Shown here: in pieces, positions 7,623 through 17,130 of the stretch | Layout: each line of letters opens with the position of its first letter | Position numbering within the stretch: the first letter of the stretch is position 1 | Origin: Puniceicoccales bacterium Verruco_02 | GTDB lineage: Bacteria > Verrucomicrobiota > Verrucomicrobiia > Opitutales > Oceanipulchritudinaceae | NCBI GenBank assembly: GCA_001604585.1 | Contig: LVBW01000049.1 | Location: 1-58,966, forward strand | Reading direction: 5' to 3' | DNA length: 58,966 bases | Position numbers and translations under genes: made by a program | Notes under the pieces: generated by a model | The model's database searches: none | Told to the model about the DNA's origin: nothing | Seen by the model: the letters and a program-made list of their open reading frames with translations, nothing else

Positions 7623-10416
7623 ACGGCGGCTTCCCTGGTTTCTTGCAGCTGGGGTATGTCGGCGTCCTTGGAAGCCCTTGCGTCGGCGGCACGGAGGATG
7701 GTCTCCAGCAGGGCCAAGCGGAAGGGACCGAAGCTCTCGCGCAAGTCGAGCGTCATATCCAGCCACGAGGGCCGTTTGTGCGTGACACTGCCCATGCGCA
7801 TGATTGTCAGGTCCGCCTTCAGCGCCTCGGCAATCTCTTGCCGACCGCCTTCGCCTTCCGGCAAGGTCAGGGGAAGCTGGTCCGCAACCGGAAACGTGTC
7901 GCCATGCCAAATGCCACGCGCATAGAGCGGTTCGCCGTCCACGAATGCGGCGATAGCGGCGTCTTTTGTCGGCTCTGACTCGCCGGGCATGGAGCGGATG
8001 GAGAGCCGAACCTTGCCGTGGTGCGCGGCGATGAGGTAGGCCACTAGGGCACGAGTTTGCGCATCGCAAGCCTTTGCGGCGTCCGAGCCGAGCCAGCCAA
8101 GGGCCGACGCCAGCTCGTGCCGAAACTGTTTGCGGCAGTAGCGGGCCATCTTCGAGCGGCCCGCGTCCTTCTCGCTCTTGGCGAGCAAAGGCTGATCGGA
8201 AAGCGAAGCCGCAGCGACATCATACACCGCATCCGGCTCAAGCGCCTTCCCTTCCGCATTCTTGCTGATCCCCCGCACGGCAAGTTGGAAAACCGGGTGC
8301 GCCTTGCCCACGTCGTGCCAGATGGCGGCAGTCCGCAGGGCAGAGCGTTCCGCATCATTAACGATGAGCGTTGCCATCACACGCGCAGTCTCAACGAGAA
8401 CCGCGTTCGTGTGTTCATAAAGGCCCTGCGCATCCTTCGCGCCACCAGTGGCGTATTCCTCGCCCGCATTGTGCTCACGGCCAAAGAGAATGCCCTTGTC
8501 CTCCTCCGGGCGAACCCAGTCGGGCATGTTTAGCAGCACGACCTCGCCGCTCTTTTTGTTCTTCTTTTCCTCGCCGACAAGGCCAGTCCAGCCCAGCGCG
8601 TCCTCATAGCCTCCCGCAAGGCGCGGCAGCATATACATGCGCCCGGCCACGACATTGTCATACTCGCCCACGCTGCACCATTCGCCCTCCAGCGCATCCC
8701 AGGTCCATGCGTTGAGGCTCTCAGCCTGCTTCGCATGCGTCTTGCCAAGCTTCTTCAAAAACTCCTTGAAGCGACCGATACCCACGCGGCAAAGTTCCTC
8801 GCGCGTCGGTTGCAGAATGTCCTTCGCGTTCAGCTCCTCAGCCTTCAGCCCTTTGGGTAGCTCGCGCCAGAAAACCAACACATCCGCGCTGTCAGCATCA
8901 GCATCGCGCACGTAGCGCGACACGTCGATATCCGCTCCGGAAAGGTCCGCTGTCGTGTCGAAAAGGTCCAACAGATCCTTGCGCCGCAGGACGGGCCGCA
9001 CCTTCGCGTCCGGCTTTGCGGTTATGGCGGACAAGCTCGCCGGTCCGGCGTCACTCCCCGCGCCCATCCGCAGCAGCAATTCGCGGCATTCGGCAACTTG
9101 TTCGGCGTCATACGGCAGCGCCAGCTCCGCCGCCGCCTTGTCGTCCGCCTTCCCAAAGTCGATCCAGAAAATGCGTGCGCCCTCGACCGTGCCCCGGCGA
9201 TTGCAGCGCCCGGCCCGCTGCACAAAACTGCTCCACGGGCACAGTTCCGTAAAAAGCGTCGTGGCCGAAAGGTCCAGCCCGGCCTCCACGACCTGCGTTG
9301 CAACGACAATGCCCTCAAAGGGTACCTTGCCCGGACTGTCGCCCACGGCCTTAGCGCCCGTCAGCAGCTCCATGAACTTATCGCGCTCTTTCGGACGAAA
9401 GCGCGAATGCAGAAGCAGACATTCATCCGCCCGGTCCGCACCCAGAAGCGTTTTCACATTCTGAAAAACATCCTGAGCACGGCTTACGCGGTTCACAATG
9501 ACGAGCGACAGCCCGCCGCGTTCCGCATATACCGTGCAGACCTTTTCCGCCAGTGCCGCCGCGTATGCGTCATCGCCCTTGGGAGCCAGCTTCATGCCCG
9601 CAGAGTGCAGGGCCTTGGCAGCGTTGAGTCGCGATGCCACAGCCGGTATGGCACGATCTTCCTCGGCAAGTTCCACACGCGCAACCCTGGCCAGTGCGTC
9701 GCGAAAATCCACCGTTGCCAGCCTGTCCGCGTCTAGCGTTGCGCTCATCCACCAGGTGGCACTCTCCGCCCCGCCAATCTTTTCTCTAAGGCCCTGAAGC
9801 TGTGCCCCAGTCTCCACGCCCACACCCATCAGCTGCACCTCGTCCATCACCCAGAGGCAGTCATTATTGAGCAACGCAAAGTGCATCGGCCAGCGGTGCC
9901 GGCTCATCGCATAGCCACGGTTCAGCGCACGGGAAAGGAGCATGTCCTGCGTGCCAATAATTAAGGCAGGGGCTTCCGGGGAAAGATCCCAGTCCCGTGC
10001 ATCGGAAGACGCCTCCACTCCGCCCATAAGGACAAGCGGACCTCGCCCTCCAAGCGCATACAGCCGCTGCGCCGCACGTGGGCCAAGGCCCAACGCGCCC
10101 TTGCGCTGCGCTTCACAAAGGTTCTTCAGCCAGCAAATCGCTTCCAGCTGCGTCTGCTCGACAAGCGAACGCATCGGCAGGCAGTAAACAAGCCTGCGCG
10201 GCCAAGTAGCTTGCTCCTCAACATTCACCTGATTCCAAAGCCAAGCGAGTATGACGGAGGCGGTTTTACCCATGCCCGTGGGGACATTGATCAGGCAGTC
10301 AGGAATACGGTTACCAGCACACGCCGGGAAAGCGCTTGCGAGCTTCTCTGAAATGCGAACGGGTGCGCGTTCCCACCAAACGCCACGGAGAAGAAAGACG
10401 CATATTCAATGCTCAT
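7619..10416 (-). CDS. cas3: Cas3 helicase-nuclease (HD domain at C-terminus), 5' frameshifted
   Basis: Cas3 unwinds and degrades target DNA after Cascade binding. The helicase comes first: Walker A PTGMGKT, Walker B WVMDEVQ, motif III MSATLD and motif VI QRAGRCNRRG. The HD nuclease follows near the C-terminus with WHDVGKAH and AAHHGK, the order typical of I-G. The start is broken. ATG 10416 opens a frame reading MSIEYASFFSVAFGG and then HPFAFQ, which fits a Cas3 N-terminus, but it runs to a stop near 10291. The homologous continuation EKLASAFPAC leading to NVPTGMGKT is in the -1 frame and has no start of its own. The shift lies near 10348 (CAGAGAAG), as if one G of CAGGAGAAG were lost. The internal ATG at 10273 falls inside Walker A and would not give an active ATPase. 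Confidence 0.85.
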
Positions 10417-10857
10417 CTTGAATACGTATAATCCACATAGACGAATAACTGTCAATAACGCATAATTTCAGCACTGGAACAATATTCGACATATATCGCT
10501 GCGCTCGTGAACGCCGCTTTGGAATCAGCAGTGGATAAAGGCCAGATTTAACAACAGGTTCCATAGCGAGAACATGGCTTTGCTGATGGATGGCAAGGCT
10601 TTGGAAGCAAGTAGTATTGAAAATATCCGCCGAGCTTCCAAAGCGAAGCCAGACGCCGCAAAGACCGTTCGCAGCAGAAATCAAAGCTGCGAGATCTGGC
10701 CGAAAATGATTGCTTATGTATATCTCGGTGAATTTTGAGGTGCGCTCTATGTGAATCTTCCTCTTGCGACTTGAACAGCATGGAGCGCACAAAGATTTGC
10801 CGAAGCGTTCAAACACCTTGACAGGCAAGCGTGCCATGCATTTGCTCATCACCTTTC
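10417..10857. other. Non-coding gap between cas operon and tRNA-Pro
   Basis: About 440 bases without a supported gene. By eye the composition is lower in GC than its surroundings. A 148-codon frame on the minus strand (10406-10852) overlaps the cas3 start and has no motif I recognise. A short plus-strand frame (10574-10738, 54 residues) begins MALLMDGKALEASSIENI and is also unrecognised. The region may hold remains of a decayed gene or the regulatory region of the cas operon. I see no transposon ends and no direct repeats next to the tRNA that would mark an attachment site. Confidence 0.4.
10425..10455 (-). promoter_or_regulatory. Candidate promoter of the cas operon
   Basis: On the minus strand a perfect -35 box TTGACA (10450-10455) is followed after 19 bases by TATACG (10425-10430). 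The cas3 ATG (10414-10416) lies only eight bases past the -10 box, with no Shine-Dalgarno site, so the transcript could be leaderless. The 19-base spacer is long and the -10 box is only 4/6, so this is tentative. Confidence 0.35.
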
Positions 10858-10935
<78 letters not shown>

Positions 10936-10992
10936 TTTTCCATTGCCCGCAGCAAGGAACATAGGTCAACCAGAAGCGCCAATGCTTCACAA

Positions 10993-13800
10993 CTACTTGC
11001 CTGCGTTGGCAAAGCGCACCTTGATTCCCTTGCCCAGAACCTCCCCGATGGCATCGGAAATATCGCCGTTCAGGGTCAGATTCAGGTCCACTGGCAGGCC
11101 GTCGCGCTCGTCCCCCCTGCCAACCAGGCGGATGAATATCGGAGCATCGGGATCGGCCTTGATTTCCAAGCTGAAGCTGCTGACAAGCAGCTTGCTTATG
11201 GCCTTGCGAATCTTGTCCCTTGCAAAGCCGCTCACATCCATGCCCGACATAAGGGCGTCGGGATCGTCATAGCTGAGGCTGGCATTCTCGCCACTGCGCA
11301 GGCTCATGCGACCGGGAAAGATTACTAGTTCGCCATTCACCCAGCGAAGGCTGATTACGCCGTCGATACGCCCTTCGGCCCGGCCTTTGAAGCTCGGAAA
11401 AAGAGCCAGTAGCTGCCCGATGGAAACATTCTCAATGCGCAGAGAAACCGCGATGGACGAGTCGCTCTCGACAAAGCTGAGATTATCCACCCATACCTGC
11501 CCGCCATAAAAAGACGCCTTGAGTTCGCCAAGCTTCAGCCCCTCCTCAAATGAATATGAAAGGGCCGCGACGAGGTTCTCCAGACGCAGATCTCCGATGG
11601 AAAGACTCTTTGCCGCGAGCTTTTCGGTATGAAGCTCAGGCTTTCCGGCACTGACACGCAGCTTCGCTGACAGGTCCACTCCTTCGGCACGTATGCCCGA
11701 TGGACTGTATTCAAACACGCAACCGCGCGTGCCAAAGTCGAGCGCAGCCCCAAGCCCGGAGGCTCCACGGCCGATGGCGAGGGCAACGACGTCCGTCAGG
11801 GACAACTGCACCCAACCGCCAAGACGCATGGCACCACTGAAGCGTGCCCCTGCCGCCGATATGGACCGAAGCTCCACCGTGCGGGGCATGTCAACACGCA
11901 GGACAGAGCCGCCGCTTTCGGAATGGCTGCTGCCAAGGGATAGGTCCATAGCACCAGTGCTTATCGAAACGCCACCACCGGGCAGAGACAGGCTCATGGA
12001 GTCGCTCCGTATGCCCAGCGAAGCATCAAGTGCAGGGAAGCTGAGCGGGCCACCGGGACGCACCGACAAGGCAATATCCGCCGTACCACCCATCAAGACC
12101 TGCCTAGAGAGCAGCCCCGAAGCAAGAGAGGAGAGGTCTATACCTGTGCAGTTGGCCTCGAATGGGCTGGAAAGAGTAAGCTGCCCTTGCGAGTCCACCC
12201 TGCCGCGAATCTCCCCACTAATGAAACGCCCGCCGTAGAACATGGCCGTCACAGAGCCTATGCCGAGCTGACCCGGAAAGCTCAAGTGGCTGGGCCATAC
12301 CTGAAGTTCGCTAATCGCAAGCGTGCCCAAGCCGAGGCGCCCGATGCGCACTCCTTCGGGCAGCTCCAGCGATATTCCGTCCTTTATGCTGGAGATGCGG
12401 GCATTGCGCACCATCACAGCCTCCATTGCGAAAGGCCCTGTGGGAACGCCAGCCCATGCCGCATCGGCACTTATGCGCCCGGATGCAGAAAAGCCGCCAG
12501 CTGTCAGCCCGCCAGCGGATATGAACAGGTCGGCATCCATCTGCCCGCCGAACTCCAGCCCGTCCATAATCGAGGGCAGCCAGCCGACGGGGAACCGGAC
12601 CTTGTCCAGCGAACAGCGAGGCAGGGAAATATCCACAAACACGCCATCAAGCGTGTTCGGGGCCGAGACTGCCATTTCCAAGGGCTGAGGCAGCCAGTCG
12701 GGCTTGAAAGAGCCGCGCAGCGAATAGTCTCCCCCACCCTCGGGCAGGTAAGCTGTACCCTTAACGTAATCGAGCTTCATGCTTCCGCGCTCTCCGCGAA
12801 CGGGCAGGTCCCTTGCGGAAATGGATACAGAGTCAAAGTCGGTGGCAGATAGCGAAGGGTGCATGGGGCCGATACTCACCGCACCGCTGCGAATGAGCAT
12901 GTCGCCCTCGGCCGCGGCCTTTGCAAGGCCCGATGCGTCGCCTGTCATACCTGCACGCATGTCGCGGGTCCATATGAGAAACTGACCCTGCTCGTACTGG
13001 AACCAAGGCTGCGACACAACGCCCACCCACTTGCCCGGCTTCAAGCCCTCCTGCTCCACAAGGAACTGGAAGACCAGCGGGGCGGCCTCCAAGGCCACAT
13101 CCTGCGGAAGCTCGAAGCCCTGCGCGCGGCTGCTATCCAGTAGCCAGCCGAAAAGGTCCACGCTGCCCTCGGCGTTCACAGTGTCCTTTCCCCCGCGCCC
13201 CTCCACAGTCACGAGAATCTGGTCCCCCTCGTCGCTACTGGCGCTGAATGTTGCCGAGCGCACTCCCGACGAGGGCTGACGCACAAGAGCGTCGAGGCGC
13301 ACATTGCGGTTGCGCCCTCCGGCACTGATATTGAACCCGGCATCGCGCACAAGGAGACTGTGCGAGGGCAAAAGATCCAGCATCGGGACAAAGGTGAAGG
13401 GAATCTCCAATGGCGAAGGGGCGCCCTCGGCACGAGGCTCGGCCATGAGGGCGTCCACATCCAGCTTGGCGCGCAAACTGTCGATAGTTATCGCTTCCAC
13501 CTGCCCGGCGCCCACTAGGTCCATTGGCAAAAAGCTCGCCTCCACCCTGCCCTCTTCAACGAGCAAGGGACCGCTCTTAAAACCAATGTCTGCCGCGCTA
13601 GCGTAAAATGGGCCGACACTGTCCACGCGCAGCCTCGGCTCTTCCAGTCCGGCCTTGCGCATGGCCTTGAGCGCGGAGCCTGTCACGCCGGAGTTAACAA
13701 GCATCGTGCAGAATACTCCCGCAGCGACGGCCACGATTATGAGGCCGGAGGCTGTGTAGAGAACCTTCCTTTTCCGCGCTTTGTTGTCTAGGTCGATCAT
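10993..13800 (-). CDS. YdbH/AsmA-like envelope protein
   Basis: A 935-residue protein with one N-terminal membrane anchor (residues about 14-33, LYTASGLIIVAVAAG) and a long beta-rich periplasmic part. The C-terminus (FPSFKGRAEGRIDGVISLRW then LVIFPGRMSLRSGENASL) resembles the YdbH dicarboxylate-transport-like domain. YdbH, YhdP and TamB are AsmA-like bridge proteins implicated in moving phospholipids to the outer membrane in enterobacteria. The length is close to E. coli YdbH. The gene lies convergent to the tRNA and directly downstream of the LolA-like gene on the same strand, which fits an envelope role. The exact substrate cannot be read from sequence. Confidence 0.75.
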   Translation of the reverse strand: MIDLDNKARKRKVLYTASGLIIVAVAAGVFCTMLVNSGVTGSALKAMRKAGLEEPRLRVDSVGPFYASAADIGFKSGPLLVEEGRVEASFLPMDLVGAGQVEAITIDSLRAKLDVDALMAEPRAEGAPSPLEIPFTFVPMLDLLPSHSLLVRDAGFNISAGGRNRNVRLDALVRQPSSGVRSATFSASSDEGDQILVTVEGRGGKDTVNAEGSVDLFGWLLDSSRAQGFELPQDVALEAAPLVFQFLVEQEGLKPGKWVGVVSQPWFQYEQGQFLIWTRDMRAGMTGDASGLAKAAAEGDMLIRSGAVSIGPMHPSLSATDFDSVSISARDLPVRGERGSMKLDYVKGTAYLPEGGGDYSLRGSFKPDWLPQPLEMAVSAPNTLDGVFVDISLPRCSLDKVRFPVGWLPSIMDGLEFGGQMDADLFISAGGLTAGGFSASGRISADAAWAGVPTGPFAMEAVMVRNARISSIKDGISLELPEGVRIGRLGLGTLAISELQVWPSHLSFPGQLGIGSVTAMFYGGRFISGEIRGRVDSQGQLTLSSPFEANCTGIDLSSLASGLLSRQVLMGGTADIALSVRPGGPLSFPALDASLGIRSDSMSLSLPGGGVSISTGAMDLSLGSSHSESGGSVLRVDMPRTVELRSISAAGARFSGAMRLGGWVQLSLTDVVALAIGRGASGLGAALDFGTRGCVFEYSPSGIRAEGVDLSAKLRVSAGKPELHTEKLAAKSLSIGDLRLENLVAALSYSFEEGLKLGELKASFYGGQVWVDNLSFVESDSSIAVSLRIENVSIGQLLALFPSFKGRAEGRIDGVISLRWVNGELVIFPGRMSLRSGENASLSYDDPDALMSGMDVSGFARDKIRKAISKLLVSSFSLEIKADPDAPIFIRLVGRGDERDGLPVDLNLTLNGDISDAIGEVLGKGIKVRFANAGK

Positions 13801-13877
13801 TCTGTTGGGGAGCGGGGAGCTTTGCTGGGGGATGTCAGTGTATGACTGGAAATTAACATTGGTGATGGATACTGCTA

Positions 13878-14684
13878 TCAGCGGGTCTTTTCAGCCTCAT
13901 CGGCGGCCTTCTCCCTCTGAATAGAGCGGAGCATTTCCTGCGGGGGATCGAAAAAGCAATGTACTAGACCAATATTCATCTGCACATCGTCGATGCGCAG
14001 TTGCTGCCCGTAGCTGCCATCGGGCAACAGTTCGCGCTGAAAAAGAGGGAACCAAATGCCGTCGAACTTCTGATGCTCTTCGATTACATGGCATACAGGC
14101 GGCTTGCCCGGCTGGCGCTCCTCCACGCGCAATTCCCGGTAGGACGCCGTGTCCAGCCAGTAGTCCTTGACCATGCCGCTGGCATACGAGGCGCGCACCC
14201 GGTAACACTCGCTACGCCCGTCGCGCTCCACAGGGAGCATCTCAAGAACAGCACCGCTTGCCTGCGGGTTGGCGAGCACCCATTCAAAAACATCCAAGGG
14301 CGGCTTGTCCACGTAGCCATAGCGATCCCGGCCTCCCGGCTCGCTGACGTGCTCCCAAGCCTCAACGCCGTTGTAACCCTTGCGCACCACAAGGTTGCGA
14401 GGGCCGTACCAGACGCTGCGCACAAAGTTGGGGCTTTGCTTGATGAAGACCATCTTCCCACTGGCACCGCTGGGGAGTGTAAGCGTGGCCTCCACCCTCA
14501 GGCTACGGACATTGTTGATACGCTCGCGCCCGCCGTTGGCCTCGCAGTAGCGGTCTAGCAACTCGCCAAGATTGCGGGCCAGAGCCGGAGCGGCATCCTG
14601 CGCCGCGAGCGGGGCGCACACAGCGGCAAACAATGCAGAGAGCAGCAACAGGAGCGACAAAGGGCGATTCATCGGGATTCTCAT
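13878..14684 (-). CDS. LolA-like outer-membrane lipoprotein-sorting family protein
   Basis: A secreted protein with signal peptide LSLLLLLSALFAAVCAPLAAQ and predicted cleavage after AAQ. The mature part (about 240 residues) has the LolA/LppX-like pattern: a helical start with YCEANGGRERINNVRSL, beta-strands ending in MVFIKQSPNFVRSVWYG, a PPLDVFEWVLANPQASG loop and YWLDTASYRELRVEER. Families of this shape bind lipids or lipoprotein acyl chains in the periplasm. Two starts are possible, ATG 14684 or ATG 14672 four codons later; both give the same signal peptide. It may share a transcript with the YdbH-like gene, with a 77-base gap. It could equally be a general periplasmic protein of unknown ligand. 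Confidence 0.65.
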   Translation of the reverse strand: MRIPMNRPLSLLLLLSALFAAVCAPLAAQDAAPALARNLGELLDRYCEANGGRERINNVRSLRVEATLTLPSGASGKMVFIKQSPNFVRSVWYGPRNLVVRKGYNGVEAWEHVSEPGGRDRYGYVDKPPLDVFEWVLANPQASGAVLEMLPVERDGRSECYRVRASYASGMVKDYWLDTASYRELRVEERQPGKPPVCHVIEEHQKFDGIWFPLFQRELLPDGSYGQQLRIDDVQMNIGLVHCFFDPPQEMLRSIQREKAADEAEKTR

Positions 14685-14954
14685 TGTACCGATGCAGGAT
14701 GCGGGTGCAACGCATAAACATGCAATATGTAAAAACCATGTCATATTAGCGATAAAGGGCCGAGCTTCGCCACTTGCAAGGGAAGCCGGACGCGGAAAGC
14801 ATTCTGCCAAGTATGCAGCTTGACATACGCCGTGCAGATTGGATTGTTTCCGGGTCTTTACACGCATGAGGCCATCGCACAGTCCTCATGCAATGCCTTG
14901 GCGCGGCAGAAGCGCAAAAGTCATCTCCTCACCACAAATTTTCAACACAGACAC

Positions 14955-15956
14955 ATGAGCGCATCCACGGTGCCCCCAATCATCATCAAAGGCATAGGCT
15001 CTTACGCGCCCCAAAGGATACTCACAAACGAGGAACTCTCCCACATGGTGGATACCTCGGACGAATGGATACGCACCCGCACCGGCATCCGCCAAAGACA
15101 CATCGCAAGGCCCGACGAGACAACGTCCGACATGGGCGTGGCCGCCGCCCGCGAGGCTCTTGCCAACGCCGGGCTTCAGGCCAGCGACATAGACCTTATC
15201 ATCGTGGCGACCATTACGCCCGACATGCCCTTTCCCGCCACGGCCTGCTTTGTGCAGGCAAAGCTGGGCCTTCACAACGTGCCCGCCTTCGACATGAGCG
15301 CGGCCTGTTCGGGCTTTCTCTACGCCCTGGACGTTGCAAGCAACATGATACGAGCCGGTGCCTACCGGCACATACTCGTGATAGGTGCCGAAAAGCTCTC
15401 CAGCATAACCAACTGGGAAGACCGCACTACCTGCGTCCTCTTTGGCGACGGCGCCGGAGCGGTCATACTGGGCAAGGGTGAAGAGCCGGGCACGGGCATA
15501 CTAGGCGGCTCCCTGGGTGCCGACGGCGAGGAATACGCCATTTTGCACCTGCCAGCAGGCGGAAGCGCAAAGCCAGCCAGCATACAGACTGTGGAAGCTG
15601 GAGAACATTTCATCCACATGCAGGGCAACTCTGTTTTCAAAATTGCCGTCCGCGCAATGGAACAAAGTGCCAAGGCAGTCATCGAAAGACATGGACTGAC
15701 CCCGGACAAGATACGCTGGGTGATACCTCACCAGGCGAACAACCGAATAATCGAGGCAATCTCCCAGCGCCTCGACGTCGGCATGGACCGTTTCTGGGTC
15801 AATCTGGACAACTACGGAAATACATCCTCAGCGTCTATACCCCTAGCTCTGGCCGAAGCCTGGAAGGCAGGAAAGATCCAAAAAGGCGATCACCTGCTCT
15901 TCGTATCATTCGGAGCCGGCTTGACCTGGGCCTCCACGCTGATTAAGTGGCAGTAA
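14955..15956 (+). CDS. fabH: 3-oxoacyl-ACP synthase III (FabH)
   Basis: FabH condenses acetyl-CoA with malonyl-ACP to start fatty acid synthesis. All three catalytic residues are visible: Cys in DMSAACSGF (about residue 118), His in WVIPHQANNRIIEA (about 259) and Asn in NYGNTSSASIPLAL (about 289). The length of 333 residues is normal. I chose ATG 14955 (MSASTVPPIIIKGIGSYAP); the open frame extends 45 codons upstream, but that part has no family sequence. It is followed at once by the bamD-like gene and begins a plus-strand envelope/lipid gene run. Confidence 0.95.
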   Translation: MSASTVPPIIIKGIGSYAPQRILTNEELSHMVDTSDEWIRTRTGIRQRHIARPDETTSDMGVAAAREALANAGLQASDIDLIIVATITPDMPFPATACFVQAKLGLHNVPAFDMSAACSGFLYALDVASNMIRAGAYRHILVIGAEKLSSITNWEDRTTCVLFGDGAGAVILGKGEEPGTGILGGSLGADGEEYAILHLPAGGSAKPASIQTVEAGEHFIHMQGNSVFKIAVRAMEQSAKAVIERHGLTPDKIRWVIPHQANNRIIEAISQRLDVGMDRFWVNLDNYGNTSSASIPLALAEAWKAGKIQKGDHLLFVSFGAGLTWASTLIKWQ

Positions 15957-15961
15957 TACAA

Positions 15962-17068
15962 ATGTTTCGACCCATATCGGCTTTCCTCGCCCTGGCCTTG
16001 GCGACATTCCTTCTCCCCACTAACGCGCAAGCGTTCCTTTGGGGCCTTTTCGGGCGCGACGAACAGTGGCGAACCCAGGACCCAATAGCGCAGTCCGAAC
16101 AGGCGCGCCCCATAATGGAACAGGCCCAGCAGGCCGAAGGAAACGGCCAGTGGAAAAAGGCCCGAAAGCTCTACGACAAGGTGTACAACCGCTTCCCTGC
16201 CAGCGAACAGGCAGCCGAGGCAGTGTACCGCTCCGGCAGCATAAGTATGGAAAGGCACAAGTGGAAGGATGCCCTTGCCTCTTTCCACGCGCTGCTGCAA
16301 GCCTACCCGGAGTCCCCGCACTTCAACGAGGTCATAACCAACTTTTTTGAAATCGCCGCCGCCTACGAAGAAGGACGCGACATCCACTACCTGTGGGTAT
16401 TCAAATATTACGACACAAGAAAGGCCATCGGGGTGTATGAAACCCTCGTACAGATGGCCCCTTACAGCGACTACGCCCCCGTCTCGCTCATGCGTGTGGC
16501 GATGCTCTGCCGCCGCGACAACAACAGCATAGGCGCGATGGACGCCCTCGACCGCATAATCAACAACTACCCCAACAGCATGTTGGCTGCCGACGCCACC
16601 CTGCTCCTGGCCGACTACCTCTCCGAAGACGTTGACGGGCCGGAATACGATCAGGGCGCCACGAGGGAGGCGATGAGCTATTACCGCGACTTTCTGACCC
16701 TTTACCCGGACAACCCTGCCGTCGCCCAGAGCGAAAAGGGACTAGCCAAGACGCGCGAAACCCTCGCCCAGAGCAAGTTCATACTCGGCGAATTCTTCTA
16801 CAAGTATCGCGACGACTACACGAGCGCGGCCGTGTTCTTCAACGACACAATCACCATCGCCCCAGAGTCCCAGTCCGCCGACAAGGCACGCGATTACCTT
16901 GCAAAAATCGAGCAGATAAAAGCCCGCTTCCCAGAAAACAACTGGCCCGTCCGCCGCGACTGGCAGTATCTGTTCTTCTGGCGCAAGTGGGACCCGATGA
17001 AAGCTCCCGTGCCCCCGCCTTCAGAAGAAAGAACGGAGGGCGCAACACCCGCGCCCGCCGCAAGCTAG
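15962..17068 (+). CDS. bamD: BamD-like outer membrane assembly TPR protein
   Basis: A secreted tetratricopeptide protein of 368 residues resembling BamD/YfiO, the TPR component of the outer-membrane beta-barrel assembly machine. The signal peptide is SAFLALALATFLLPTNAQA. The repeats include WKKARKLYDKVYNRFPAS, WKDALASFHALLQAYPESP and AIGVYETLVQMAPYSDYAP. BamD is normally a lipoprotein, but here there is no lipobox cysteine. The protein also has a longer C-terminal extension rich in Pro, Glu and Ala. The start could be ATG 15962 or GTG 15947; I prefer ATG because it begins the signal peptide. It sits five bases after fabH and just before lptE. Confidence 0.75.
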   Translation: MFRPISAFLALALATFLLPTNAQAFLWGLFGRDEQWRTQDPIAQSEQARPIMEQAQQAEGNGQWKKARKLYDKVYNRFPASEQAAEAVYRSGSISMERHKWKDALASFHALLQAYPESPHFNEVITNFFEIAAAYEEGRDIHYLWVFKYYDTRKAIGVYETLVQMAPYSDYAPVSLMRVAMLCRRDNNSIGAMDALDRIINNYPNSMLAADATLLLADYLSEDVDGPEYDQGATREAMSYYRDFLTLYPDNPAVAQSEKGLAKTRETLAQSKFILGEFFYKYRDDYTSAAVFFNDTITIAPESQSADKARDYLAKIEQIKARFPENNWPVRRDWQYLFFWRKWDPMKAPVPPPSEERTEGATPAPAAS

Positions 17069-17130
17069 CTTTCCCCAGCGGCAATGCAGCCGCAACACCA
17101 GCCCCTGCCGCAAACGCAAGGGCAACAACG

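Noticed and set aside
7622-8069. Longer csx17 starting upstream at 8069
   Set aside because: The extra 149 codons lie within cas3 and carry no family sequence; ATG 7622 overlaps the cas3 stop as ATGA and begins the known Csx17 motif.
8380-8720. Plus-strand frames inside cas3 and csx17
   Set aside because: They are complementary shadows of high-GC coding sequence; the minus-strand frames carry the domain motifs.
10574-10738. 54-codon plus-strand frame in the cas-tRNA gap
   Set aside because: Too short and without family motif or clear ribosome site.
10406-10852. 148-codon minus-strand frame before cas3
   Set aside because: It overlaps the cas3 start and its promoter, shows no domain pattern, and its composition does not look coding. 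I treat it as chance.
14820-14848. TTGACA at 14820 as a fabH promoter
   Set aside because: The base pattern 17 bases downstream (ATTGTT) is a poor -10 box, and the site overlaps no other signal.
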